NCBI GenBank assembly: GCA_035578175.1
Contig: JAQMRL010000002.1
Span: 100,418,748 to 100,482,747, forward strand
Length of the DNA: 64,000 nt
Source of the DNA: Catonia carolina
Taxonomy: Eukaryota; Arthropoda; Insecta; Hemiptera; Achilidae
Direction of reading: 5' to 3'
This document shows, in pieces, positions 12,701 through 25,589 of this stretch. How positions within the stretch are numbered: the first letter of the stretch is position 1; every line of letters begins with the position of its first letter. The position numbers and the translations under genes are program-made. The notes under the pieces are model-generated. The model worked only from the letters and a program-made list of their open reading frames with translations, did not search any database and was not told the DNA's origin.

Positions 12701-15700
12701 AAGAAACAATAAAAACGATGAGCTGTAGATGGAGAAGTCTGTAAGACCCCTGAAGAAATGAAAAATAAGTAAAAAGAATCAAATCATTGATAATTGATCC
12801 TATCAGATAAATTTTTCCATACCCTAATCAGTTTACGAAAAATATCACTGATCAGCCATAGTACCATGTTTGTTTCACAGAATTGCAGCTAAGATTCAGT
12901 TTGAGAAATAATCTTAACCCTAAATCCGCTGTACATTTTTGTAATTTACGTATCGTCTAGGTGTGATGCAAAGCGTTATTAGCGCCACACAATTTTTTTG
13001 GAAAGTACCCAGGTTCCCCGAAACTCGGATGAGTGAGTACAGAAATTCACGATTCTACAGTAAAAGAGTCATAAAAGTAAAATCAATATAATTTTCTAAG
13101 GGAAATTGATGTAAATGCATTAAAATCGCATAGGGTCTTTACGCCACAAACTGGGAGAATGCTTTCATATTTTAAATAATTTCAAAATAATTGTTTCATT
13201 CATCGTTACCATTTTTGTTTAGAACTTACCTATGTGTAAGTTTGTAGTATTTGTTGTAATTTATTTAAATCGTATAAAAATTGGAAATTTAGAGAGAAAA
13301 AAGTTGGTATCTATTTTAATAAAATGAAGTTGGAGGATTATCATGCATAGGCAACAGAGGATAGAGCATTGTCGTGAATGTATTCTCTTAGGGTGGACAA
13401 AGCAGTCGGTCGGTATGGACCGGTCTGTTAATCCTTTTAACAGAAACCCAAACCCAGGCAACCATGGTTGCGTGACAACGCTACCACCACCACCATCGCT
13501 ACGCCATTTACCTCTTTATTTCTTTTTCCATCACCCAACGTAAGTACCGTGCAAAACAAAACTAACACATACGTATGTGTGTGAAAATTCAGTTAGGCGT
13601 CATACAAAGCATTCAATGTTATTGGATTTCAAAATCCCTTACTGACTGAATGACTGACTTATCTTTAAATCTCTAACTTCTGAATAACACAGAGAGTTGA
13701 ATTAAAGAATAAAATGGATGATTACCTAAATAAATAATTATTTTTATTTTATATCATCCCAAAAAAATAGTTCCCAAAATCGGACACGCTTTTGATATTT
13801 GCTCTGATTGATACCTAGGAAAAGTAATGTATTAGTATTTCGGCCACGTTTTCCAACGAGTAGAAAAGTTTTAAGTACCCTAAAATAATAAATATTACTT
13901 ATAGGCCTACATCTCACTTAAGAGCTATTATAGTTCTGAAAATCGGTATGTACCTTTGGAAAGTCATACCTATAAAAAGTAATGTGTAGGCCTACTGTGA
14001 AAAAGGGATAACCGGGAAAAGTAATTAACCAGTTTATTTCAAATATACTTTACCTTTATCATTAAATTGTTTTATGTTTTATATTAATTTTACCTGCTTT
14101 GCTTGTACATTTTGTTAGTATCAATAATTTTGCAATGAGGATTGTATTCAAGCAGTAAATTTTAACCAAGAACAATATCTCACGCTTTACCCTCCACTTT
14201 TTCAATAATCTTTCAGCAACACAAAGTAGAGCTAACAATCTTAGTTAATGTCTATCACACAAAAGAACTACAAAAAAAATGTTTAATTAAAATAATTCAG
14301 AATAGTAAAGTGAAAATTAATTTTCAAAAATGCTGTTGAAGAATATAAAACACAAAATGTTCAGTTTTGCTAAATATCGTGAAATAAAGTAAAATATAAA
14401 TACAGGTATAATATTTGTCAGGGGAAAGAAGTGAGTTATCATCTTTCCTCTGATCCTCTGACCCACCATCGACAATGTTACAGATTACACGTCATGTGAT
14501 TCACTCAAGTACATTTGACTCGCACTATAACAAGGAACAAATCTTTTGTAGTGTAGGAGGACAGTAGAGCTATCCCTCCCTACCTTCGCATGTGATGACG
14601 CGTACGTTAATCCTATTTCTATCTATTGATAAAATGCAAAACGTTTTATTTGGAGTCATTCACACATACAATAATGCACATGACACTCCCATCACTGTCA
14701 TGCATACGACTGGCTGGTAAAGTAGAAGTTGGGATGACGGAAAGGAGTAAGCCTCCACATGCACTAGATTTTCTCGTTGTATTATAAGCTTATAGGAAGA
14801 GACTATTTTCTCAGAATCAGCTTGTAAATGCATTAATGCATTATTATGGTTATTTTTGTGTTTACACACAAAAAGTTAGTAATTAAAACAAACAAATTAG
14901 GAATTTTATATAAAATGTGGAACTAGGTATCTCCTATAGAAAAAGCTGTGATGGAGGATACCATCCATGAAAATACAATGTCAAAGATGTAGCAATATTA
15001 TAGACAATATTAACAAAAATATATATTAAAATACAAAAAAGAGATAAATTAAAATTAATACAAATTACGACAATCTTTGACAGCAAAGCAGAAGCGGATA
15101 ACTAATCAAAAATAGAAAAAAACACCTAAAATAGAATGAAAATCACTTCTCTTTTCTTGACAACTTGACTTGAAGTCTTTGTAAAATTTTTTTTCAACCC
15201 TGAATTCTTTGTAAAATTAACTTGTCAGTAACTGTCCGTCCAGAGTACTCTGGCATGCGTCTATGTCTATATATTCAGAGTTTGAAGTAACCAACCTTCT
15301 AATGTTTATTTTCCTCAGAGTTTAAGATGAAAATTATCTTGTGTAAAACGACAGAAGAAAACAGGATTATCTTTTGTAAACCTGAAATAGCAGGTCAAGT
15401 GCAATAATTATTTTAATATTACGTACACGTGATGGGAAATCAAAGCATGAAAGAGGAAACCTAAAAACAATGGTTGGTAAGAATTTAGAGAATAATATTG
15501 TTTTCGGGAAACATGATAAAATATACGTTGTAATTCGTAATAGTAGTATTGATAAAGTAAAACGCCAATACAACAAGAGACGGTTGTATATGGGACGAAT
15601 ACAATACAATACGCATTAAATGCGTGCACGAATCAAGTGGAGGAAAAACAGGCACGCACATCTCTTATTCTCCTACGTCTTCTCAGATGGCGCAGCCGAA

Positions 15701-17082
15701 CAAAATGATTACACGACAATATTTTACAGCAGTGAAAACGATATATAGAAGGAATTGGAAGAAGGAACGAGGTTAAGAGAGTATGCTTCCCGCCTCGTAG
15801 TTTCTAACCTCACCTGCCTTCCTCCTAATCGATGCCATGCCTACACTTCACTAAGTTCTCCTTTATCCTTGCGTGTCTCCCCTCTTCGTCATTCGTTTTC
15901 GTCCTTCATCTTTATCCTTTTGCTCAATATCATTTATTATCATCACATTCTACGTTTTGCTCTGCATTTACCATCTCTTCCTCTTTTTAATCTATTTATG
16001 TCTCCACTTCGTCAGTAGAATATTTATAAAGTAGCTATATTTACAAAAGGAAAGTTTAAGTTCCCGTAGATTTTACGGAGGTTTCCATTTTCAACAACAA
16101 ACTAATAATATGCACACAAAAGTATAAAATAGGTTATAATAAAGCCGTAAGGAATTTATTAAAATTCTTTTCTTTACAGCCAATCTAGGAATTAGCTATA
16201 AATACTTTTTTGGCTGTAACTACCTATTTTCCTTTGCTTCTACTCAGAGAAAAATTTTTAGTAGTAAGGAAAATCTATTAATTATTACTAATTTATTTTA
16301 CCTCAAATTTAAGTTTTGTTTAAAGTCTTAGTCACGTACAAACAAGGTTGTAAACGAAATTAATATTGCTGTAAAAGATAATGTATCTAAACACTATATT
16401 GAAGTTACATAGTAATTTTTGAAACATAACGTAACAAAGAAATAAACTTTACAATATTCTGCGTGAAAAATTCCATCGAAAGTGGTTCAACTGTTATTAA
16501 TTTTTTTTAAATTTAACTGAAAGCACGAGAAAATTTTATGGCTTCAAACTTCCGACGAGCCTCATCGAAAGTAAATTTTGTTTTCGTTAGAGGATGGAGC
16601 ATCTTGGCCGCGACCGTCTCAATGATTCTTGTCAGGCCATGCTAATTAGCTTGTTCTATCAGAGTAACATATAAATGGTTCTTTTTGAAGGCAACAAACT
16701 TACTAAGGTTTCAAAACGCCACTCATTATTGTCGCAATTCGGTGACATTTCTACATACTACAAATTTTATCATGAAACCTCTATGAAAGCGGCCTCTTTC
16801 TTAGCGACCTAATATAGTCAACTAATACAAAAACGAAATCTAATAATAAAATTTACAAATTAAATAATTATGCACCATCGCAATACTTTTACAGCGCACA
16901 GTGCAGGCCGAAAATTGGAGTGACATGGCTCTCTGAAGACCTACATTATTAGACAAGGGAGCTTACGGTGGCGGTCCCTGCCGGCACTGATTAACGACTC
17001 TCATTGTTAGCCTAGTCAGTTTCATTCTTACTCATTCTGGTTTCAGTAATCGGCGTAATCGGTTTTCCAGTTTATTATTTAC
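9722..17082. other. AT-rich non-coding DNA, no gene seen
   Basis: More than 7 kb without a supportable gene. A purine-rich stretch at about 9800-9870 and pyrimidine-rich coding-like frames at 15755-16018 have low-complexity translations. I saw no tRNA head, RT motif or matched terminal repeats. Confidence 0.5.
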
Positions 17083-17130
17083 ACTATGTCATACTTTACT
17101 ACTTAAACTATGTCATACTTTACTATTTAA
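17083..17130. repeat. 24-bp tandem duplication
   Basis: Two adjacent 24-bp units (17083-17106 and 17107-17130), each ACTATGTCATACTTTACT followed by A(C/T)TTAA, differ at one base. Probably replication slippage. Confidence 0.9.
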
Positions 17131-18750
17131 TAGTTTTGTTTATTCTTTTAATTATGTTTGTCATTTAAAGATAACATAATATACAGACGTAGAGAGTTTG
17201 ATTTAAAAATATTTTTAAAATCGGAAATTCTTTTCGTCTAATAAACGAATAGAAAAAGATTATTCACTGAATTATTGTAACTAATAAAATTCTTCATTGT
17301 TTTTATTTCATTTTTCTTTTAATCATAAATAATTTATCATAATCAATAAATAATAAAAAACCTAATCCAGTGCAATTCATTAGCTTCAATGAAATATTAC
17401 AAGTTAATTCAACATGTTCCAATTTTTTTTTTAGTTGAACTTGCCTGAAAATTATCATCAAAAATTTTATTCTGCTTGTATGAAACTTATTGGAAATGAA
17501 AAATTTAAGCAGTTATGGCGCTTAAAATCAGAATCTACTGTGTGATTTCACCAGAGCTGATTTTCTTGTTGATGGCGTTTGTTATCAACGTCGACTTTGA
17601 AATCTGACTTCCTGTCTGCACTGTGCAGACAAGCACAAAAAAAGAAAGAAAAGGTTAATAACCTTTGTTATACATTCCATATTTTAAAAAGTGTGAAAAA
17701 ATTGAATCTGTTTTATTCAACGCAAATAAAACTAATTATTTACATAATTACATTAATATGCATGCATGAATATACTCTCAAACCGTATATATTATCGAAA
17801 AGATATTATTATATCTCATCTTAATAGAGAAACAGAAGTGAATTTAAATTTGAACAACAATTAAAATAGAAAATCTTATTAAGAGTGAATAGAGGAGTCA
17901 TTAGAATATGTCACTAAGACAAAAGCAAGGAAAATGAAGAGACAGTCAAAGCTTGAGTAACTAACACTGAACAAGATTTGTTCAATTATCAGAAGAGGAA
18001 AAGGCGAGAGTATCAGAGTGAGAGAGAAAAGCAAAGTTGTCGAAAACGATGAATCCATACAATACCCTATAATACTGAACGTATTATAAGCTAATGAAAA
18101 GTAAAGCAATTTTCTACTTGGATTATTTTAGCGTCAACTAATATCACATATATTAAGCATCCGTACTAAAGTAGTGCATCATTTCTTGTTTGTCACTTTG
18201 TTTATTTATTTGATTAACTTCTCCATCTTATGTCTTAATGTATTTATTTATTAATATTCTTCAGGAAAATTATATTATCAAGAAATTTACATACAAATTG
18301 CACACAGAACTTGATAGTATACATAAACTTTTTTCTACATTAATCTAATAAAATAAAATTTTAAATTCTGTATTTCTATAAAATGAAATGTATTGTTCAC
18401 ACAACTCTTGACGTCACACAAGATTTTGTCAAGTTGTAACATGACGGGTTATTGTGTAAATCAAAATATCTTCTCCCTTATTTATTTTATTAAAATCCTA
18501 TTTAACTACAACTTAAATTTTCCTATCCGATTTAAAATTTAACTTTACTTGTTTTCAAAATGAATTTGGAGATTCTGTTACAAAACTGCTTGATATCAAA
18601 TTGATATAAAAATAATTTGCTTGTCTGGAGTACCTAAAAGCAGTATTACGGGACCCAATCCTTACGTCATTTTTACTGTGATATTACCGAAAAAAATATT
18701 TTAAAGCAAATAGCAAGTAGTAGTTTACCTATTAGAACAAAAACTAGAGC
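17131..18750. other. AT-rich non-coding DNA, no feature seen
   Basis: Open stretches at 17579-17824 and 17879-18109 give low-complexity hydrophobic translations typical of AT-rich noise. Confidence 0.5.
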
Positions 18751-18932
18751 GCCGCCTCCGTAGCGTAGTGGTTAGCGCATTGGCCTGCCACGGAGAGATC
18801 CCAGGTTCGATTCCCGGCCAGGGTCTGGAAATTTTCACTGTCAAATCCCACAGTAATATTTATAATCCAACGTAGTGACCAAACTAATGACCAAACAATT
18901 GATGCAACTTTAAATAAATTAATATAAAAAAA
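18751..18932 (+). repeat. tRNA-derived SINE, family S1, well-preserved copy
   Basis: Opens with a tRNA-like head: A box TAGCGTAGTGGTTAGCGC and B box GGTTCGATTCCC. The body CGGCCAGGGTCTGGAAATTT follows, then a tail with AACGTAGTGACC, TAATGACC, AACAATTGATGCAACTTTAA and a terminal A-rich stretch. Flanks AAAACTAGAG (left) and AAACCTAGAG (right) look like a slightly diverged target-site duplication of about 10 bp. Best-preserved copy in the window. Transcription by RNA polymerase III would be expected from the boxes (family knowledge). Confidence 0.9.
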
Positions 18933-19769
18933 CCTAGAGTGGCAACGTTTGCAATAATTTCAAGAGTTTTCTGACGTCATACTAACTTGACTGAATAAAT
19001 TAATGAAAAATCATACAAAAAGAAAGGTAAATTATGAAAAATCTACTCATGTAAATTTTATTCAAATGCATATTATAAACATTTTAGAAGCTTTTACTAC
19101 AGCAAAATTATCAGTATGTTATCACTAGGAAATTTTTCTACCTTTTCTTTTGTTAATATTTTTTTTTATTAAATGTTTTTGTCTGACGCTTAATTTAGCT
19201 GCTATTTGTAATGTAGTGTGAAAACCAGAATCAAAGTTGGTTTTCAGTATTAATCCTAATGTCAACCTCTTCTTTATTTCTATAACATGAAATTTCGTTT
19301 AAATTGCCATGCATTAGTTATTTTTAACTTGTTTTGATGAAACAAAAACAAAATTAAAGGCGATTTGTCAGCTATTATAAACTATGAACGTTTTTGCTGT
19401 AAATTTATTAATTTTTAAATTATTCGTAAACTATTTATGTCCTAAATACGCTTCCAAAATATATTTTGGTAAATATTTATAATGCTAGGAAAAAGTATGA
19501 AAAATTGGGTTTAGGATGATAGGGTGAAAATTTGTGGCTGATTAATTACAACGTTTAATACGCCAGAGGAAAAATATGTCACAAGTAAAGTAATATTATG
19601 AAAATTTTCATACTTATCTCTATTCAATCTACTGGAATAAGTAATTTCTCGTTCAAACTGAATGGGATAAGCAGACTGTGAATAAAATTTAACTCACCTG
19701 AAACATTAAAAAAAACAAAAACATTATTCACCAGATAAAAAATATTATAAAAAGTTTTTGGAAGTTCAG
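18933..19769. other. Non-coding DNA, no feature seen
   Basis: AT-rich sequence without recognised elements. Confidence 0.5.
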
Positions 19770-19860
19770 GCATTAAAATGTTCCAGTGCCTTGCCTGGAA
19801 TCAAACCCTAAAGATCTTGTACATTTTTTAACTTCCTCGCCGATTTAGCCACTGATTTTA
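19770..19860 (-). repeat. Degraded SINE head (probable)
   Basis: On the minus strand, a B-box-like GGGTTTGATTCCAGGCAAGG is preceded by a weak A-box-like GTGGCTAAATCGGCGAGGAA. This layout matches the tRNA-derived SINEs elsewhere in the window, but no matching tail was identified. Confidence 0.45.
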
Positions 19861-21140
19861 TATTAGTATTATTGTACATTAAATTTTATGAAAATCAGAA
19901 ATTAATTCGCCTTGTAGCTTTTTGTTCTTAACCAAACGTCATTGGTGAGAAGTAATATTTTTCAAATGATATGGGTAAAAAATTGAACTGAATTAATATG
20001 CACAATATTTCATATAAATGTCTTAAATATTTAAACCAATTAGATCTCAGTTGGAACCCAGAACGTCAGTTATAAGAGAAATCTACAAGTAACATCTGTA
20101 TATCTAGCAAAACTTAACCTGCGAATCAAAAACTACAATGAACAAAAATTTAGTCTCGTTACCAAATCCTTCAGTTTCTGATGCAAAAGTTTGAAAACAA
20201 ATAATTTATTTTTTCTATGGCTGTTTTTGATTCTTCTGTAATTCCTTTTCTCTTTTTCTTTTTTAAGTTTTTAAACGGTTTATTCAAACCGATAACGAAT
20301 AATAACACACTCCAACGTGAATAACAAATAATTTGTAACTGATTAGAGAATACTTACTGTTTTTACAGCTTAAAATTATATTCATAAAAACTTTAAAAAA
20401 TCAATACTGTTTAAAGTGTCTTGAACTCCTTACCGTACAGAAACATTTTATGAGTAAAACTTAGGCATATTAAAACACGGATAGGAACAAAAATTTCAGT
20501 TACACATGGATGTTTTAAGCCTAAAGCCCTGCCGAGGCCCCACCGAGTACGAGGACAATAAGGCGCTCAGAAATAAGAAAGCCGCTTACTGTACTTCCAC
20601 AAAAGATGACTTTCCAAAGAACGGTTATTAAAACTTGTCATATAATGGCAGATTATTTTTAAGTACAAAATATAAATTAAATACCTAAAGATATAACTTA
20701 CACATATCAATTTGGGAAATAGGACAAGTATTTGTTGGTTTATGTCCAAGCTTATCATTCTCATTACATTTGCATTCACATCCATATTCTATACTAGTTA
20801 TTCTCAAATAATGAAAGCTTTCTCAATATTTCATAATACAGATTAAAAATGTTATTGCGACATTTAATAATTGACTGCTCTTCATATTCTGTAAAAACCA
20901 AAGTCGATAAATGGTATGAATACGTACCATCAGTAAACACTAACTTTACCGCTAATCTTTTGGTTGTTATGTGTTCTCAGAATTATTTTACGGTATAGGG
21001 GCCTGGAAAACCCAAAACTGTATTCTTCTTCAAGAGAAGAAGAACAATACCGACAGATTTCATGGCATTCAAAATTTAGTCATATCGAAGGATTTTAAGG
21101 TTGAGTTGGGTGGTTCTTGTTAAAAACGATATTAAAGAAT
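19861..21140. other. Non-coding DNA, no feature seen
   Basis: AT-rich; a slightly GC-richer patch at 20520-20570 was not recognised. No gene or repeat called. Confidence 0.5.
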
Positions 21141-21425
21141 AAGAATATTTCAAAAAAAGATAGATGTTATAAGAATCATAGAAATACGCAAATATCAATC
21201 CATGGAGTGTGTGATGAAAAGATAAAAGTACATTTAGTAATTAAGGGAAAAATTATGGTCTAAAAAGGTCGTGGTAATAGACACAGATTCTGGCTGAACA
21301 ACTTGAGAATATGGTTCGGATGCAGTTCTACTGATTTTTTTAGAACTGAAAAATCGAAAGTTATGGGTGCCATGATGATTACCAACTATCTTGGAGGAAA
21401 CGGCACTAGAAGAAGAAGAGTTAAA
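21141..21425 (+). pseudogene. 3' end of a decayed RTE-like retrotransposon with GAA tail
   Basis: One frame near 21240-21400 reads RGNRHRFWLNNLRIWFGCSS and then TDFFRTEKSKVMGAMM. This fits the end of the ORF in a common insect RTE-like group, where R-R-ISWLKNLRxWFGxSSxxLFRxAxxKVxxAMM is followed by a short 3' UTR. A (GAA)n tail (21408-21421) follows, as expected for RTE-type 3' ends. An in-frame stop (TAA before KGRG) and loss of everything upstream show decay. Confidence 0.7.
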
Positions 21426-21474
21426 AACTAGTATAATAAAGTTTGTAAAGGGTAATAGACTAAACTAAGAGATG

Positions 21475-21570
21475 AAAAATATCAGACCTGACCGGGAATC
21501 TAAACTTGACTCCCAGTAAAGTAACCAGTTGAACTGACCACCAAGAGGCTAAACTAAGCGTCGGAACAAC
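21475..21570 (-). repeat. SINE head, family S3 (partial)
   Basis: Minus strand: TGGTGGTCAGTTCAACTGG (A-box region), then AGTTTAGATTCCCGGTCAGG (B-box region), then CTGATATTTTTCATCTC. It corresponds to the head of the copies at 51325-51500 and 62890-63005. Confidence 0.6.
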
Positions 21571-23440
21571 AAATATTATACAAAATTAGTTTTGAATTTT
21601 TAATTATCTTTAACTCTTATTTAATTTAGTTTTGCTAAAAAATATTCTGTAGGTCAATAATTTTAAAATTTCCGCATGTTTTAATGGGAACAGGTCTTCC
21701 AGGATAAAAAACAAACCGTACCAGGTAAGAGTGTAAGAATTTCCCAAAGAATGCCACTAATGTCATATTAATTTTCCTAGAAAAGTAGTAAAAGGAGAAA
21801 TTTCAATTAAAATGATCCTTTTGAGGGAATTATATTTTTGCACCGGAGTGAAGGCACACACAATACAAGCGAATTATGCTCTAGAAACTTAAATTTTTAG
21901 CTTCAAGGGATCATAAGTAAAGAATATTAGTTAAATTTTGAGTATTAAAATTTTTCCCATTGCAATATTATGTTAATCTACAGATATAAAATGCGATAAA
22001 AATTTAAAATTTTGTTTATTTAAAAGATAGAGAAATTAAAATATAGGTTCCCATTATTATTTTTTAGTAGCAATAACTTGTTTTACGTATCTTTGTAAAA
22101 GTAATGTAGTAAAAGAATTGCGGTGTTTTCTTTTTTAACTAACGCCATTGACGAGAAAGCTCTTTAGCGGAGAAAATTTGTGTGACAGTCGCAATCCGAT
22201 TCACCCAATCAGGGCGGACGTTTTCACAGAACCTGTCACATAAAAACAGAATCTTAGTTGATTGGAACTATTCTATTGGGTCGTCACTTTTTACTTAACT
22301 TTATTTTCCCGTCCCAACAGAAAAGCCGCCAGCGTTTTATTTTATTTTTTTTAAGTACAAAACTTTACAAAACAGAAAATAAATATTACTTATCTGTATT
22401 TATTTTGTACCTCCAACTGAATAAAACGTTTTGTAAAAGCATTTAATTATTATATTTTATTAACTTGTATAATTCTGTATAAAAGTAATGCTAGACTACA
22501 ATTTCGACAGTATGCAGGGTAGTTAAAAAAATTGGTGACTGGCTTCACTTTTCTGGATTCTACTCATGTAACTAAACAAAACAATGTTCTCTGAAAAAAG
22601 CCCCAACTATTCTTTCTTTTTTTCTTTTTTTTCTTTTATTATTTTTTAAAATTGGTATTTTTTCCCAACTATTTTGTTAAATAAATTATTTTAATTATTA
22701 TTTTGTTATTGTTGAAGCTATTTTGTTATTTTTATATATATAAATTTATATCTTATATTGGATAAAGAAATAACATTAATATTTGGGGAGCGTCTTTGTA
22801 GTACCGTTATGTATTAAACAAAAAACCACAATTTCATTCCTTCTCAAATTGCAAAATGGCGTTTATTTTTATTCCGATGTATCTAAATAACCATAGGCTT
22901 ATTTAAAATATATGTAATATACTAAAATATTAAACCTTTTATTTAGAACAGAATCACTATGAAAAAAATTAATTCAATACGGTAAATCCAAGTTGCGGCC
23001 AAAAATATCAAAAATATTATTTTTGTAACCAAACAGATCTGCTTATATTGTTTACTCGAATAATATTGATACGGACATCGGTTTCTTACTTACATTATTA
23101 TCATGAAACACTAAAATCTTTACTGATTGACTGACTCAAATCACTTCCTTAACTATCCAAATCCCCTTGAGAGCTAAAATTCAGCACATGTTTTCTTCTG
23201 GGGTTGAACAAAAAAAAACGATTTGAATTTTCATCACTTGCTTCTAATGGTAAGAAATGGTAACAAATCTAACGCAATACTAAATTTAATGTTAGAATAA
23301 GTATTGTTTACTATGTTGCTTATATACAGTACTCATTTTAGCCTTAAAAATGTTAAGTAATATTTGTGTTGATTTTTATTGTATATTGTTGAGATGAAAT
23401 AAAATGGAAAATATTACTGTACTTTAATTCCTTCGCATGT
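21571..23440. other. AT-rich non-coding DNA, no feature seen
   Basis: Includes a pyrimidine-rich run at about 22608-22640. No gene, SINE or terminal repeat recognised. Confidence 0.5.
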
Positions 23441-23662
23441 TATGCGGAACGAAAGAAGTCAACAAGTGAAGTTCATTATTGAAAGAAATATTGAGGCCCG
23501 AAGAAGTGTAATCGAAGGAAGATATCGTGGCTTCATAACATTTATTAGTGGACTGGGTTACGGTTTGTGAAAGAGTTTATACATACGACTACGGACAGAG
23601 ATAGCATGGAAAGCATAGTCGCAAACATTAAGTAGCGGATATATGCACAAGAAGAAGAAAAA
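23441..23662 (+). pseudogene. 3' end of a decayed RTE-like retrotransposon with GAA tail
   Basis: Two overlapping frames carry the signature. The first reads HVMRNERSQQVKFIIERNIE (GHVMRNExxxLLxLIIQGKIEGRR in the family). The second reads KISWLHNIYQWTGLRFVKEF and then IHTTTDRDSMESIVANIK. The ISWLxNIRxWTGxxxxxxLxxxATDRxxxxxMVANI order is characteristic of the C-terminus of an RTE-like group. A (GAA)n stretch at 23650-23660 is the likely tail. One frameshift, stops and 5' loss mark it as dead. Confidence 0.75.
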
Positions 23663-23678
23663 GCAAAATACCTTCCTA

Positions 23679-24322
23679 AAGAACTTAAGTGCTTCAGAGG
23701 TCGGTGTATGTTTTAAATGAATTATGCAAAAAATATAATTTCAACGTTTCCGTAAACACGTCAAAAGTTAATGGTTTTCATTGACAAATGTCCTACTAGG
23801 TCTAAATTTCAGGTAGATAAATTGGTCACAATTGGTGCTCGAACAAGTATCACAACACAATTTTTTAGGTTCCGACTTAGGCTTTCATCAATATCTGGAT
23901 ATAGAAAAGAAAGTTGACAAATTCCAAGCAGTGTGCGGTAACATTAGCAGAACCGTCGGTAGGAAAACAAAAAAAGAAACTAAGATAAAATTTTACAAGG
24001 TGATGGCTGCCCCAGTCTTACTCTATAGAAGTGAGCCGTGGATTAGTACCAGATCACAAGAGAATGGAGTACAGGCGACAGAGATACGATTCCTGCGAAG
24101 AACTAAGGGTTGCAGTCGTAGGGACCAACTTTGAAATGAGCACATAAGAACGGAATTAGATGTTTACAAAATGAATATGACGATTGCAAAATATCAAAAT
24201 CTATGGAATGAGCAAGTAGAGAGAATACTTGTTAGTTTTATTAATACTTAGTTTTGTCACCGGTGTCAGTCCGAACAGGCGTGAGCCTAATCCTTGATTG
24301 TTAGAAGAAGAAGAACTTAAGT
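23679..24322 (+). mobile_element. 5'-truncated RTE-like element, related to element A, with target-site duplication
   Basis: GAACTTAAGT occurs at 23681-23690 and again at 24313-24322, directly after a (GAA)n tail, and marks a 10-12 bp target-site duplication. Between them, frames read VLNELCKKYNFNVSVN, then from 23832 HNFLGSDLG, KVDKFQAVCGNISRTVGRK, TKKETKIKFYKVMAAPVLLY and EIRFLRRTKGCSR. The order matches the YNLQISTMKTKSMAF ... FSYLGND ... IIKFYNTIAIPTLLYGSENW ... EMRFLHSVYGCSR blocks of element A. The 3' UTR AGCCTAATCCTTGA is also shared with element A. Stops and frameshifts make it non-functional. Confidence 0.8.
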
Positions 24323-25230
24323 TCTAACAATTGGCATCCGTCTTCTGCAAGAGATACGTAAGAAAAGTAAAGAATTTTAATTTCGACCACTTGCTTCAAA
24401 GGAGTAGAAGTAGCTACTCTAAATTAATAAGCACTTGGCTACTTTTGTACTTTCTCAAAGAGCTGCAACTCTAAAAAATCGGTATTAGTCTTCTTAAAGT
24501 GATACCTATAAAACATGAAAGTGGAGAAAAACATGGAAAAACAATAAACTAGTTTATTTAATTCACCCTTCTGAAGCAATTGCTAGTGTCTTATAGCATA
24601 TCAATACTAATATAGAGTATGCAGTGTGTTAGGGAGTAATATTATGTTATATACAATCTAGTTAATAATCTTAAACTATTCATTCATTAATAAATTGTAC
24701 TAGATTAGTTTAAATTGTATTCTAGATACTTATTACATCACTGATGTATACTTAACTAAACTTAACTAAAACAAGCGTAGTTAAGTAATATAATATTACT
24801 TAATAATATATAAGTTAGTCATTCTCTATTTAAGATTGAGTAATAATTAAGCTTTCAACAATATATTAAACTATACTGTGTTACTATCCAAGTAATTCAA
24901 CTAAGCTCTTCGTGATTAAGTTTAACTTATTATAGTATTACACAACAGATTAAATTTCTTAGTATATTAGTAATGTTATGTTGTGGGTAGAACAGATAGT
25001 AGTTAATATCTCAATAAATATCATAGAAAACTTTGGTAAGCCTCAATAAAATATTGACCATTGGAAACAAAACCGTGTACTGTCTATACGGTGCGTTTTT
25101 CTGTAACGAAACTACATTTATTTTAAGAGGTGAGTTTTCTTACTATTCGGTGAATAACTTAGTAACTCTAAAAACGTAACCCTGCCAAATAGACCTATAT
25201 TAAAAGTGTGGTTAATTAGACAAAAAGGAA
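24323..25230. other. AT-rich non-coding DNA, no feature seen
   Basis: Very AT-rich with many TTAACTAAACTTAACTAA-like short motifs around 24750. No element called. Confidence 0.5.
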
Positions 25231-25234
25231 CGGT

Positions 25235-25410
25235 GGCCACCTTCGTGGCGTAGTGGCTAGCGCGCTAACCTACAAAATGGAAGGTCGCGGGTTCTGAAAG
25301 CAGGTCCGGCTAGGATCTGAAAGTTTAACACATTAACAGTAACCTTCACCTTTACAGTAGTCTTCAATGACCAAGCTGTTAATGCGACATTAAAAAACTT
25401 AAAAAAAAAA
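25235..25410 (+). repeat. tRNA-derived SINE, family S1
   Basis: Head GTGGCGTAGTGGCTAGCGCG (A box), degraded B box GCGGGTTCTGAAAG, body TCCGGCTAGGATCTGAAAG, tail TAATGCGACATTAAAAAA ending in an A run. The B box has drifted, so it is probably silent. Confidence 0.85.
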
Positions 25411-25589
25411 ACAAATATTGCAATCCTAACCTAAATCCGTGCAATTATTACGTTATTATCACGTACGTGTTACTTTACGTGTTTATTTTTAAACACAAAT
25501 GTTCAAAAGATTATCGTGAAATTTAGGATTATTTCGTTTTAACCCTTTATAGGGCAGTACTACGGGAAAAATATAAATGTTATAAATGT

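Noticed and set aside
12556..12770. Coding fragment around ENMGTGDLRRYGSND
   Set aside because: Looked protein-like in composition but matches no motif order I can name in any frame.
15755..16018. 87-codon Ser/Leu/Pro-rich plus-strand frame
   Set aside because: Pyrimidine-rich DNA produces such translations by composition; no domain, signal or context supports it.
18751..18840. Functional tRNA gene
   Set aside because: A and B boxes are present, but no cloverleaf with a clear anticodon loop fits, and the sequence continues into a shared tail found at many sites with an A-rich end. It is a SINE.
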